Shown: positions 23,988-35,408 of the stretch, in pieces
How the letters are laid out: each line of letters starts with the position of its first letter
Numbering within the stretch: the first letter of the stretch is position 1
DNA from: Ceratorhiza oryzae-sativae
Lineage: Eukaryota > Basidiomycota > Agaricomycetes > Cantharellales > Ceratobasidiaceae
Reading direction: 5' to 3'
Assembly: GCA_030998015.1 (NCBI GenBank)
Contig: JARWMV010000233.1
Location: 2,594,293 to 2,658,292 of the forward strand
DNA length: 64,000 nucleotides
The notes under the pieces: generated by a model
The model's database searches: none
What the model was told of the DNA's origin: nothing
What the model saw: the letters and a program-made list of their open reading frames with translations, nothing else
Translations under genes and position numbers: made by a program

Positions 23988-25603
23988 AGGGTAAAAGAGG
24001 GAGATGAATGGAAAACAGCCTTCAGAACAGGAGAAGGCCAGTTCAAATGCTTGGTCATGCCATTTGGAGTAAAGGAAGGGCCAAGAACCTTCACAAGGTT
24101 CATGATGGAAAAGTTCCATGACATAATAGATGACTATGTGGTAATCTACATGGATGATGTATTAGTGTTTTCCAGAAACAGGGAAGAACATGTACAACAT
24201 GTCAGGGAAGTGTTAAGAAGAATGAGGGAAAACCACCTCTTCCTCAAACCACACAAGTGTCAGTTCTTTGTGAGGGAGGTAAGCTTCTTTGGAATTGTCA
24301 TATCCCCAGAAGGGATATCAATGGAAAAGGAGAAGGTTAAGGTGGTTCTGGAATGGCCAGAACCTAAAACAGTAAAAGAAGTCCAAGCATTCCTAGGTTT
24401 TGTGGGGTTCTATAGAAGGTGGATAGAGAAGTTTAGCACCTTAGCCAAACCCCTCACAGATCTCACTCAAAAGGATGTCAAATTCATAGGGGAGGGAAAA
24501 CAACAAGAAGCAATTAAAGCTATTAAAGAAGCAGTGGCAAGAGAACTGGTCTTAGTCCACCCAAACCCAAATAAGCCATACATACTGGAAACAGATGCCT
24601 CAGGAGTGGCCATGGGGCAGTACTAAGCCAAAAGGGCAACAACAACAGATTGCATCCAATTGCCTTCCTATCGAAGAGCTTCACCCCACCAGAGAAAAAT
24701 TATGACACCTACAACAAGGAGTTGCTTGCAATTGTTAGGTCCTTAGAGCACTGGAGGCTATACCTAGAAGTGACAGAAGAACCAATTGTGATATACACTT
24801 ACCATAGGAACCTCCAGTACTAGCAAAATGCCCAGATGTGGAATAGAAGGCATGCCAGATGGTATCTCACCCTGGCACCCTTCAATTTCCAGATTGTGTA
24901 TAGGCCAGGGAAACTCTCACAGAAACCAGATGCCCTTTCCAGGAGGAGCAACCATGGGGACACCCCTATGGGACCACAGATCATGATTCCAGAAGAAAGG
25001 TTCATAGGTTGCAAGGCAGAGGTACAAGGGAATTTCTGGGAGGAGCTTAAAGAAGCTCAGGAAGAAGACAAATCCATCAGATCCTTAAGGCTGATTGTAG
25101 CAAATAAAGAACAACTGCCACCCTCAGTACAGAAGGAATTTAGACAGTATGAAATGAAGGAGGGCCTATTATGGTATGATGATAGGTTTTACATCCCAGA
25201 TGACAAGGACTTGAGGTTGAGCCTCCTTGGAGAGTGCCATGATGCCCCTGTGGCAGGTCATCAGGGACAAGCCTGAACACTAGAATTACTATCAAGGGAT
25301 TACTACTGGCCAGGAATGAAGGCCCAAGTAAACCAATATGTGGAATCTTGTGAAACATGTCAAAGGAGCAAAGGACACAAACAAGGTGCTCCCCTGAAGC
25401 CCTTACCAATCCCATGGAAACCATGGGCCAATGTTGTATATGATTTCATTGTCAAATTACCTGTCTCAAAGGGGTACAACAGCATCTTGACAGTTGTATA
25501 TTGCTTCTCCTGGCAGGCCCATTTTGTACTATGTCTGGAGAGCACCAATGCAGAAGAACTGGCAGAAATATTCATAAGGGAGGTATGGAGACATCATGGG
25601 ACC
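23988..25603 (+). pseudogene. Element A pol, C-terminal part (RT, RNase H, integrase start)
   Basis: Resumes at RVKEGDEWKTAFRT directly after element B. Intact RT catalytic motif YMDDVLVF and FLGFVGFYRRW. A 1-nt loss near 24620 shifts the RNase H frame (LETDASGVAMG, then KNYDTYNKELLAIVRSLEHW). A TAG sits at about 24823 and a TGA at about 25274. The integrase zinc finger (CETCQRSKGH) and the start of the core (VVYDFIVKLP) are present; sequence stops at EVWRHHG where the LTR of E starts. Confidence 0.85.
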
Positions 25604-26909
25604 TGTTACAGATCACTAACATTTTCTATTATTTTTAGTCTGCTCTGCCAACCTCAAGCGATGCCTCTGTAATTAATTTGTGAAATACTTGAATTTGTAT
25701 GTGCTCTGAATTGTACTATTTTCCATTCCATTAAATAGTACAAATTTCCCACTCTCCAAAGCATATTTTATTAAGTTTTTACCATAAGATCTCAGAGAGA
25801 TACAGAGGTTGTGATATTTCCTCTTATCAGGAGATATTGATTACAACATTGCACCACTCATATCTCGGCAACCGCTGATGCTATCAGAGCGATCTTGTGC
25901 TCCATCGATAGCTAATCTTCAGCGGTATCTGCTGCCCGAAGATCGTCGCGATCCACCAGATCCTCGTGCCAAAATGGCCCAAAGATCATTAGAATCTTAC
26001 TGGACCATCAATCAAGATCTAATGACTCCAGTGAGTCAGGAGAGCTTCCCAAATTGATCCAGAAGCCTCTCTGACTTACTTTATGACTCACTGAGATGTA
26101 GCCTCTGTTCATTACATGTATATACTATGATAATATGATCTACAAGCCAATAGCAGGTCTCAGATGCATCAATGCCTTTGATCCACACCCTGTCTTTACT
26201 CTTTTATCCTATACTGGGCTAGGGTGTACCCCAAGTATAGCAGTACCCTCTTTTGATGATCACACTGGCATGCATGTATCTATTTGGCTCTGGAATGCCC
26301 TCCTCAGGGTATAAAAGGACCTCCTCTGGGGCCCTTCCAGACTACTCTCCCTCTACTCAACCCAGACCAGTTATTGGTTTCTTTCCTCTTTCTATTTCTC
26401 TTGTCTGTGTGTGATTTCTTATATAACTAGTACTGAGGAATAAAGTACCATGTTAGTTATATACTGTCTGATTCATTGTATCTTATATACAGAGATATAT
26501 AAGGATACAATATTGCCTGATTGAGTGTGACATTAAGTACCAGCTATTAGAGGAAATCTAAGTACCTGTAGCTGAGGAAGTACATGCATTAGGCAGCCCA
26601 CCATCTATCCTATAAGCTATTGCTTAAGTCTAGTATTAAGATTAGTATCAGTTAGTCCAAGCGACTAGGGCTGAACTACATTTAAGATATCTAAGGGAAC
26701 CTGACCATAGTAGTCTTGCTCTTTATACCTATAAATTAGTGAGTTTACACTGTGAAAGATTAAGACTACCTTGAGTGTTACTTGATTGCATTGCAACCAC
26801 TTTGAGCCTTCTTACTCTAGTCTAAGAAGTATTGAGTACAATTAGTGTATACTAACATATCTACATTTGCTTAAGCTCTAGATATTCAAGTGTACCCTGA
26901 CCCATAACA
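25604..26909 (+). repeat. Element E 5' LTR
   Basis: 1306 bp, TGTTACAGATC...CCCATAACA. TATAAAA at 26310-26316 is the likely promoter. This copy holds the empty site (one CTGGACCA) for the MITE present in the other LTR. Immediately downstream TGGTGAAGTGACCC (from 26911) is a candidate tRNA primer site, one base from the LTR. Confidence 0.9.
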
Positions 26910-26986
26910 TTGGTGAAGTGACCCAGGTCCTTACATCAAGTAACTATTAACTAACATTGCCATTTTTGGTCAATCTATTGCCCAAA

Positions 26987-27394
26987 ATGAAATTTCTCAA
27001 TTTTGACCACTCTGTGTCTAGAAATACCTTTCTTACCACAGAATACAACAAATCTTGGGCACTTGAGATAGATCCTGTCTGGATTCAAGCCCCAAACCCT
27101 ACAATCACTGTTTTAGGTTATAGTAGTACTGGTGGTCCACCCCCACATATTACTCTGACATTTACCTTTAGGAATTATAGGCCATATATTCCAATAAATT
27201 CAGTATCAAGTGCTCTAAGTGCTGGACTTGAATTTGAAGTCTATATTCAACATCTTCCTGATCAACCACAACCAATAAAAGTTCAACACACATTTATTAG
27301 GTCTTTCTGGTCACCCCATACCAGCTACTGGGATACAGTTTATCAAGCCATTTATCAATTTGTAACTGAAACTTATTTTGAAAATTATTCCTAA
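26987..27394 (+). CDS. Unrecognised ORF between E's 5' LTR and gag
   Basis: ATG in good context (AAAATGA) opens 135 codons: MKFLNFDHSVSRNTF... to a stop at 27392-27394. Rich in aromatic and Thr/Ser residues with strand-like segments (HITLTFTFRNY). No zinc finger, membrane segment or known domain seen. It lies 34 nt before the gag ATG. It may be a real accessory gene or the remains of a longer one; I do not recognise it. Confidence 0.4.
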   Translation: MKFLNFDHSVSRNTFLTTEYNKSWALEIDPVWIQAPNPTITVLGYSSTGGPPPHITLTFTFRNYRPYIPINSVSSALSAGLEFEVYIQHLPDQPQPIKVQHTFIRSFWSPHTSYWDTVYQAIYQFVTETYFENYS

Positions 27395-28465
27395 GTACAA
27401 ATTCATCTTGAATTGGAGAAGAACTGTTATGGCCAGTACTTTGAATATGTCTGTGCATGTCCCTGGAAGTTTTTGGGACAGTACACACCACCCATTACCA
27501 CCTGAAGATCCTTATGCATCAGATTCCATGGTAGGAAGTGATGCAGGAGGTAGGCATGTACAATCAGACTATAGTTATCATCACCAAGATACTGTAGATT
27601 ATGAACAATATTTGCCCATCCCTCCTAATGAATCTAGTTCATATATTGCTCTTACTCCTAGAGAGCAAAGGCATCTGACTTACCAACCTGCTGCTACTAG
27701 GATGACAAACCTAACAAGGATGCATCCAGAGATAGCAGAGAGGAGAAGGTTAGTTAGAGCAGTAGGTAGGAAGATATATGAACATCCTCATCCCCATGTA
27801 ATGCACATTAAATATCCATCTATTGGGTGTAGAGAATTCTTCAAGGATATCTTACAAGAATTGGATTATTTATGTACATTTAGGCCAGAATGGTCTTGGT
27901 CTGCATCTGGAGAACCTGTCATGTTCATTGACTTGAACAGGCATAGGAGTTTTAGGACTAAGCTCTCTGCTTTTAAGTCCCAACTACTCCCTGTTAGGAG
28001 CAGGCATCCTATACCTCACCCAGATGTTCCTGCTTTCCCTGAAACTAGGAAGCATTTTGCTTTCAGTAAGAAACAGCATGAAGTTGCTTGTGTATTATTC
28101 AGGGATGAAGTTGAGTGCTTTTTGGCTTACCTCTTTATTGAACACCAAGCTATGCAAGACCTTGGCAAAGGGAAGCAAAGGGAGCTCAATGAAATAATGT
28201 GGGGAAATTCTGAAAGCAGATCCAAGACTCCAGATTATGCTCCAGCCCCTCATCCTAAGCATACTATCAACTCAATTAGATCTCCTACTGGTCATCTAGA
28301 ATTCAAACCTCTAGAAATTCAGGAGGATCCAGATGAGCCAGTGAGTGGTGGAGATAGAGATGTCTTGCCAGCACACTGGCATGCTGGCATCAAGGGAAAC
28401 TGAATTGCATCAGCTGATAAATCAATTCAGTTTCCCTTGATGCCAGTGTGCCAGTGTGCCAGCAT

Positions 28466-28841
28466 TGTCGGCAACGACAAGTCAGGTGACAAGGAAAATG
28501 GTAAGAAAGTAAAAGAACTTGTATTCGACGAGAGGTCAAGTTCTTGAGGAGTCCTCTGTGAACTTGACCTGGTTTATATACATAGTACAAGCCACATCAT
28601 AACAAACAAGTCTGTACAGTGAGTCACGACAGATAAGAGATAGAAGCAGTAGAAGCGACTGCGGAACTGCGGAATTTCACATTGGAGTTGAAATACATCT
28701 CGGTTACTGGTCCGGAACATTCCCTGAGTCACATGACACAGATATACCATAAAAGGCAAGTATGTTTTGAAGATGATCTCATAAAATGTAATAAATCGAG
28801 AAAATATTGTAGAGTGGATGTATGCGTGTCAGTTCGTGACA
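28466..28841 (-). repeat. Element D 3' LTR
   Basis: 376 bp, TGTCGGCAAC...TTCGTGACA on the plus strand. Confidence 0.95.
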
Positions 28842-31800
28842 CTTCCCCCCTTCAAGGCACAGGGGTCCTGGGGTGCCTTTGGGTGTGACTTGACATAGTT
28901 GGGAATGAGTTCTGGTGTGTTCACCAGGTTGTCATAGGTTAACCATTGTTGCTCATCATAGCCAAGCCACTTGACATAGTATTCGAAGATGTTAGATCTT
29001 TTGTTGTATTGTGACTTTATGATCTGTTCCACTTCGAACTCTTCTTCCCCTTCAGGAGTTACCACAGGTGGTGGTGGGGGAACCTGACAGCCATAGGGGT
29101 CGTCTTTATGTTTGGTCAGGAGCAAGACATGAAATACTCAATGTATTTTCATGGTTACTGGCAAGTCCAGTTTGAAGGCATGAGTGCTGTGTTGTGCTAC
29201 CACCTTGAATGGTCCGACTCTCTTGTGGGCCAATTTCCTGGAGGCCTGTTGTGTGTGTATGTTCTTGGTGTCAAGCCATACTTTGTCTCCCACCTTGATG
29301 ACTTCTGGGGTCTGATGTTTCTGATCATAGTATTCTTTGGTCCTCTGGTTTGCTAGTTCCAGAGCAGCCTTGAGTTCATCATGGCCCTTTTGAAGCCATT
29401 CTGCATGATTATCTGCTACAGGGAATTCTTGTTCCTCCTTGTCTCTGACTGCCAGCCTTGGATGGAAACTGTAGTTTGCAAAGAATGGTGTTTTGCCAGT
29501 TGAGGCATTGATGCCATTGTTGTAGGCAAATTTGGCCAGAGGTAAGAGGGAGACCCAGTTGTCCTGCTGGTCTGATATGTAGTGTCTCAGGTACCCTTCT
29601 ACTACTTGGTTGGCCCTTTCTGACTGGCCATCCGTTTGTGGGTGATATGCTGTAGAGTAGGAGGGTTTTATGTCTAGCCATTTATACAGGTGCCTTAGGA
29701 ATTTGGATGCAAAGTTGGGGCCACGGTCTGAAATGGTTTTCTGTGGTAGTCCATGAAGTTTCCATACGTAGGTTAGGAACAAGTTTGCACAGTCCATGGC
29801 ACTGGCCTCTGACTGACATGGGATAAAGTGGACCATTTTTGTTAGTCTGTCGACTACTGTGAATATAGCGTTGAACCCTTCTGACAAGGGTAGTCCTGTG
29901 ATCAGATCATAGGTGATTTCTTCCCAAGGTTTTTCTGGTGCTGGTATTGGGTTTAGGAGCCCTGGAGGAACCTGGTTGCTGTGCTTGTTCCTTATACAAG
30001 ATTCACAATGTGTGACATATTTGTTGACTGATTTCCTCATTGATGACCATGTGTATTTGCGGTTTAGAAATTTGTATGTTCTGAACTGTCCTGGGTGTCC
30101 TGCAGCTGGGTTGTCATGACGGCTTTCCATGATCAGCTTGCAAAGTTCTTTGTTGTTTGGGACATAGATTCTGCCCTTGTATCGTAAAGGTCCTTCATCC
30201 CATTCCCAGTTTTTGACTTTTTCATTGTTGTCTAGGGCTTTTAGCACCTTTGACAGGTGCTTGTCCCCTGGGATAGCATCCCTAATGAGTTGTTCCAGGT
30301 CATGGTCTGGTGTGATTGCTTGTAGCTGCAGAGATTTTAATTCCAAAAATTGGTTTTGTGCCAGCAGAGCTTGGCTCTCACCCCCCTCTTTAGGGATGTG
30401 CCTTGACAGCCTAGAGAGTATGTCTGCCTGGCCATTCTTTGCCCCCTCGATGTATAGAATCTTGAATTCAAACCTGGACAGGAACTCATGCCATCATGTG
30501 ACTTGGCCATTCAGTGGCTGGTTTGTCTTCCAATATTCCAGATTCTTGTGGTCACAAACAATGTTTACCGGGTGTTCAGCCCCTTCTAGTAGGTGACGCC
30601 AGTGTTTGAGGGCTTTTATAATTGCCAGCATTTCTTTGTTGCAGATATTGTAGTTTCTTTCTGCTGGGACCATTGCTTTGGAATAGTAGGAGATTGGGTG
30701 AAGCATTCCGTCTTCTCCATATTGCAATAAAACAGCACCTGTGGCATAGCCTGAGGCGTCTGTTTCTAAGATAAATGGTTTGCTGGGTTCTGGCTGAATT
30801 AGGAGGGGTGCTTCTTTCAATTTCTGCTTTAGCAAATTCCATCCCTGATCCCTTTCTTCTGTCCATTCCCACTTTGTGTCCTTCTTGACAAGTTCGTAGA
30901 GACATTTTGTGATTTTTGAGAAGTCTTTTATGAAGTGCCTTAACCAGTTTGCAAACCCCAACCCTTCCAGGACTTCGGTTGGGTTTGTAGGGGTTGGCCA
31001 TTCAACAGCCTTTTCAACCTTGGCCGGGTCTACTTTAATCCCTTGGGGAGTTACTACTATTCCCAGGTAGTCCACTTCAGTGACATCAAAAATGCATTTC
31101 TCCAGGGCGCAGTATAGACCAGCCTTTTGAAGCTGGCGCAGGACTTCTCTGACATGTTCATCGTGTTCTTCCTGGTTCTTTGAAAATACTAATATGTTGT
31201 CCATGTAAATTACAACGTAAATGCCTTCGATGTCCTGGAATTCCTCCTGGATCATAGCCATGAAGGTTCCTGGTGCATTCTTTTGACCAAATTGCATGAC
31301 TAGGGGCTCATACAGCCTGTATTTGGTCTTGAAAGTGGCCTTCCATTTGTCTCCTTCCTGAATTCATATGAGGTTGAAACCCCACTTTAGGTCAAACTTG
31401 GTGAATATCTTTGCCCCACACAAAGTTTCCACAATATCATTGATGCGTGGGAGCGGGTACACATTGGAAACAGTCATTTTGTTTAGCTGCCAGTAGTCAA
31501 TGCACATGCGCAGCTTCCCATTCTTCTTTTTGACAAATATGACTGGAGATGCCATTGGTGATCTTGAGGGTCTGATATGCCCTGCTTTCAGTTGGCGATC
31601 CAAGGTTTTGCGCAATTCTGCATCCTCCTTGACACCCACGCTATATATGGGACCATGCCTTGGCTTGGCATCTGGTTTTAAATCTATTTCCATATCCCAC
31701 TTTCTATGGGGTGGTAGTGGTTGGATGTTGTCTTCTTCAGCGAATATTTTCTGGAATTCTTTATATTCTGTTGGGAGGGAGTCTAGGGAGTCCAGCTGAA

Positions 31801-32359
31801 GCTCCTTAGGTTCATTTGCACGCACGTGCAAGGGTTTTGTGATGCAATGCTTCAGGCATATCAGCGAGTTGAACTTCATGTCCTTTCCATCCCAATCAAT
31901 GTTGGGATTATGGAATTTGAGCCATGACATGCCCAGGACTAAATCATTTTTGCCAACGTTCACAACATAGGCACTGAGGATCTCTCGGTGCTCTTGAATG
32001 CACAGCTCAAAGGTGCAGTAGTGGGTCACAGACCCAGAGTCTATCTCCCTTCCATCGATTACCCTCAGTTTCTTGGGTGTTCTTAGGGCAATGGTAGGAA
32101 TATGGTATCGTTTAACCAAATCTTCATGTATAAATACTGATGTGGCCCCTGAGTCGATCATGGCCCATCTGTTGAATTTTTTCATGTTATATGCAGACTT
32201 GTGTTTGGGGGTTATGCGCAGAGGGAATGCATGAAAGAAAAACTGTAGTTGTGATTGGTTTCCTAACAACATACATTCCATTTCCATATTTTTATTTTCA
32301 TTATGCACATTTTGTAACATAGCACCCAAGACTGCCCCCCTGGCGCGGTTTGAGCTCAT
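28829..32359 (-). pseudogene. Element D Pol polyprotein
   Basis: One continuous frame from an ATG overlapping the gag stop (ATGA, 32356-32359) to a stop inside the LTR, broken only by stops at 31364, 30494 and 29138. Protease (MIDSGATSVF), RT (KKKNGKLRMCIDYWQLN; MQFGQKNAPGTF; catalytic box YMDN), RNase H (ETDASGYATG), integrase (CESCIRNKH; TYDLITGLP; SDRGP; QSERANQ), chromodomain (IFEYYVKWLGY). The stop at 30494 is TGA where B has CGG, as CpG decay would give from CGA. The second Asp of the RT box is Asn, as in B. Confidence 0.92.
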
Positions 32360-33746
32360 TCTTTTACCGACTCATCATCAGTTGTTTCTACATCCTCAAC
32401 TGCTGCCTTGTATCCTGACATCTTGGCTGAAGGGCATTTGGCAGCAACATGGCCGTGCCCTCCACAGTTGTAGCAGGTGTTTGTACCCTTCCCTTTCCCT
32501 GCGCTATCCAGATCCATTGCATCTGGGTCCTTTGCCTTGGGGGCCACTGGCGGATGGTTATCCTTCTTTATGTCCTTGAAGGATTCTTGTACGTTGGCAT
32601 TACTGCCATCGTAACAAACGGTTGGAACCATGAAGCCCTTTGCATTGGGGCCAATGGCTACAATTTGACCTTTTACAGCCCTGCCATCTTTAATCTTGTA
32701 TATGCGTTCCCCATTCTTGAATTTCTCCTTTTGGGGAGCACTTTGGGGGTTATTCGTGGGCCTGCTAGTCAAAGCATTGTTGCTGCTGGACTTATTACCC
32801 CCATGAGACGTCCTTTTGCTACCGAAGGAAATGAGGTGGCAGTCAATTTCCAGGGCCCGCTGTGTGAGCTGGGCGAATGTCTTTGTGCGGGGATCATAGT
32901 TTTGGGCCACCATGCTATCTGTTACATTTGATGACAGACCATCATAGAACTGATCACGCATGGCGGCATTGTTGTAGTTGAGGCCTGTGGAATATAAGTT
33001 GAATAGGGTGAGGTAGTCCTGAACCATCTTGGATTGTTTCAACTTCTGCCACTTGTCGCGGTTATTTTCAGTGTGATTCAGATCCCCATATTGGGTAGTG
33101 AATTCTTGCCAGAATAAATTGGCATTGTGAAGCCAGGGGATCGCAGTTCCAGGGTTGAGAATTTCAAATTCTTCATACAAGTTAACCCATGCAGCTGCTG
33201 ACCCTTCGAGATAAGAGGTGATGAAGGCGACCACTTGGTCAGCTGAGTGCCCACTCATGTTTGTATTGATATATCAGGCACACGCAATTCTGAATGAGAT
33301 GGCGTCTTCCCATTTTGTGCCATCAAACTTTTGAGGGGCGGCCATCTTAACCTTTGTGGTCGACCCACCAGAGGGGGTGGGTGCCGTTGGTTGTGGTTGA
33401 GCTGCACTGGAGGGAGCTAGTGCTTGGGCAGCACCTGAACCTCCTGTGAAGTGTTGATTTGCACTTCGATACGCGTGATAGTGGTCTGGAGAATGGCTAA
33501 CATCCCCACTAGATTGTTGACATTGGTGGCTAATCCAGCCACGTCTGCATCTAATTTTGTCTGATTGGTGGTAAGTTTGGCCTCAAGTGAGTCCATGTAG
33601 GTTTTGTTATTGTGTTTGACATCCCCAATATCATTTTGGAGGTTATTGGTTCGCTCTTGCAGTTCGTCCATTGACTGGAGCATATAGACAACTTTTTCCC
33701 CATCAGACATATTTGCCCAAGCAGGGGCAGGGGGTTGTGATGCCAT
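32356..33746 (-). pseudogene. Element D Gag
   Basis: ATG 33746 (MASQPPAPAWANMS), coiled-coil-like N-terminus (LQERTNNLQNDIGDV), a small frameshift near 33445, and a TGA at 33274-33276. It is then open for 300 codons through the capsid domain (RDQFYDGL) and zinc knuckle CYNCGGHGHVAAKC to the stop at 32356. The stop overlaps the pol ATG. Confidence 0.88.
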
Positions 33747-33956
33747 TTCAGAAGGGACTTGAGTAAATTTTAAAGGCAACGGAGGCGGTAAGGAAGTACA
33801 GGGAATTGAGAATTGTTTTGATAATAAAGGATTTCTGTTCCCCTCACAAGTCTGTAAATTTCGAAGTTCCCAATTCCTGCAAACCTCAACCAAGTATTGT
33901 CCAAGTCCCAACTTTTGGTGTCTTGGCAACAATATGGGCACTCCACCCTCTTTAGT

Positions 33957-34433
33957 TTAATTTGATCCCGAAGGAGTGCTTCCTTGGGGAGGATTGATTT
34001 GGGCTGCTGGAAGGGGTGCTTCTTCCTGAATTGGCAAGCCCGTGCCACTTAGAAAGGTGGGGTGAGGAAGGTCTGATGGTGTTGAGAAGACGGGGAAGGC
34101 GTACTCTTGGGGTGCAATTGATTCTCGGACTATAGATTCTAGTCTGAGGTGGTCTTGGAGGAGGGATAGGTAGTCCTCCTGGTGTTCGCGCAACCGCTCG
34201 GTTAGGTATACGCAACGGGCCTCAGCTTCGTGAAGTTTTTCACAGGTTTCTTTGTACTTATTCCAGTAGTAACGGTACCTGTCTTGGAAGTTTTCGATAG
34301 TATTTAGTAGGTGACAAAGAAGCTGTTGGCCAAGGTTCTCCAGCTTATAGCTGGTTGCAGGGGATGGTGTAGTAATAAAGGAATTTGTCCTTCTTAGGAC
34401 AGTAAGGGCAGCATGCTGGGAAGGTGGCTCCAT
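33957..34433 (-). CDS. Element D pre-gag ORF, coiled coil (unrecognised)
   Basis: ATG 34433 (MEPPSQHAALTVLRR) to a stop at 33957, 158 residues. The centre is a charged helical stretch (YKETCEKLHEAEARCVYLTE and onward) that looks like a coiled coil; the tail is Pro-rich. It overlaps, in another frame, a segment (34710-34345) with CRLCGWFGHLSIHC and CKICHQANGATFPAC that has no ATG. Both frames recur in B. I do not recognise the product; it could be a leader protein or part of a longer Gag made by frameshifting or splicing. Confidence 0.45.
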   Translation of the reverse strand: MEPPSQHAALTVLRRTNSFITTPSPATSYKLENLGQQLLCHLLNTIENFQDRYRYYWNKYKETCEKLHEAEARCVYLTERLREHQEDYLSLLQDHLRLESIVRESIAPQEYAFPVFSTPSDLPHPTFLSGTGLPIQEEAPLPAAQINPPQGSTPSGSN

Positions 34434-35015
34434 TTGCCTGATGGCAAATTTTGCACTCAGGGGCACCTGGCTTGGTGACAAAGGCTTGTTGGGCGTGTCC
34501 GACTTTCTGGGGGTGGACTTTGATGATTACTACTCGGTTGAAATCGATGTGCCCAGCTTCTTCAAGGATACTTTCGACTGAGTTGAGGGTGAAACAGTGG
34601 ATCGACAGGTGTCCAAACCACCCACACAGACGGCAGCGCTGGTCTTCTGTAAAAGGTTGTGCCACTTGAGGGCCGTGTGTTCTGTCAGAGACGTACTCAA
34701 GCAAGAGCAAGATAAAAGAGAAAAATAGACCCTTTCCCGAGTCTATTGGAATAGGAAGGTGACCTCCGTTGCTTAGCTACTTAAGGGCAATGAGCGACCC
34801 CACCTCTTGTTGACGAAAGAGATTAGAGAACCAAAGCTTGTTACAATGTGTGAGGGACCTGACTATGCAAGGTTTCACAGAGGTGCGTATAGGGCAATGA
34901 TATCTTGTGGCTGTGGGTAGGTGGAGTAGGATTGGGGAAGGCAACGGGGAGTTATCTCGAGACAACACCAACGGCGTTCCAAAAGTATCCCAGACGACAC
35001 TGAGACTTACGATTG

Positions 35016-35030
35016 TCAAGAACTTGACCT
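35016..35030 (-). other. Element D self-priming primer-binding site
   Basis: Two bases inside the 5' LTR. The minus-strand sequence AGGTCAAGTTCTTGA is the exact complement of the 15 bases TCAAGAACTTGACCT in the LTR (35100-35114), about 30 nt after a TATATAAA box (35140-35147, minus strand). Confidence 0.75.
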
Positions 35031-35032
35031 GA

Positions 35033-35408
35033 TGTCAGCAACGACAAGTCAGGCGATGAGGAAAATGGTAAGAAAGTAAAAGAACTTGTATTCGACGAGA
35101 GGTCAAGTTCTTGAGGAGTCCTCTGTGAACTTGACCTGGTTTATATACATAGTACAAGCCACATCATAACAAACAAGTCCGTACAGTGAGTCATGACAGA
35201 TAAGAGATAGAAGCAGTAGAAGCGACTGCGGAACTGCGGAATTTCACATTGGAGTTGAAATACATCTCGGTTACCAGTCTGGAACATTCCCTGAGTCACA
35301 TGACACAGATATACCATAAAAGGCAAGTATGTTTTGAAGATGATCTCATAAAATGTAATAAATCAAGAAAATATTGTAGAGTGGATGTATGCGTGTCAGT
35401 TCATGACA
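35033..35408 (-). repeat. Element D 5' LTR
   Basis: 376 bp, TGTCAGCAAC...TTCATGACA. All differences from the other LTR fall at CpG, TpG or CpA positions. Confidence 0.95.

Larger units (their letters stand above)
8935..25603 (+). mobile_element. Element A: old Ty3/gypsy retrotransposon, interrupted and truncated
   Basis: Decayed gag, protease and the start of reverse transcriptase lie at 8935-10795; the rest of RT, RNase H and the front of integrase lie at 23988-25603. Both halves are plus strand and belong to the same pol order, so the 13.2 kb between them (element B plus C) is a later insertion. The 3' part of integrase, the 3' LTR and a recognisable 5' LTR are missing. The right end is cut by the LTR of element E. 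It is the oldest layer of the stack. Confidence 0.8.
28466..35408 (-). mobile_element. Element D: young Ty3/gypsy chromovirus, minus strand
   Basis: 6943 bp with 376-bp LTRs (28466-28841 and 35033-35408) and a perfect 5-bp duplication AGCAT (28461-28465 and 35409-35413) inside the MITE. Order on the minus strand: self-priming site, pre-gag ORFs, gag, pol with chromodomain, purine tract (right of 28841, reads GAAGGGGGGAAG on the minus strand), 3' LTR. The LTRs differ only at CpG-derived sites. Same family as B but far better preserved. Confidence 0.95.
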
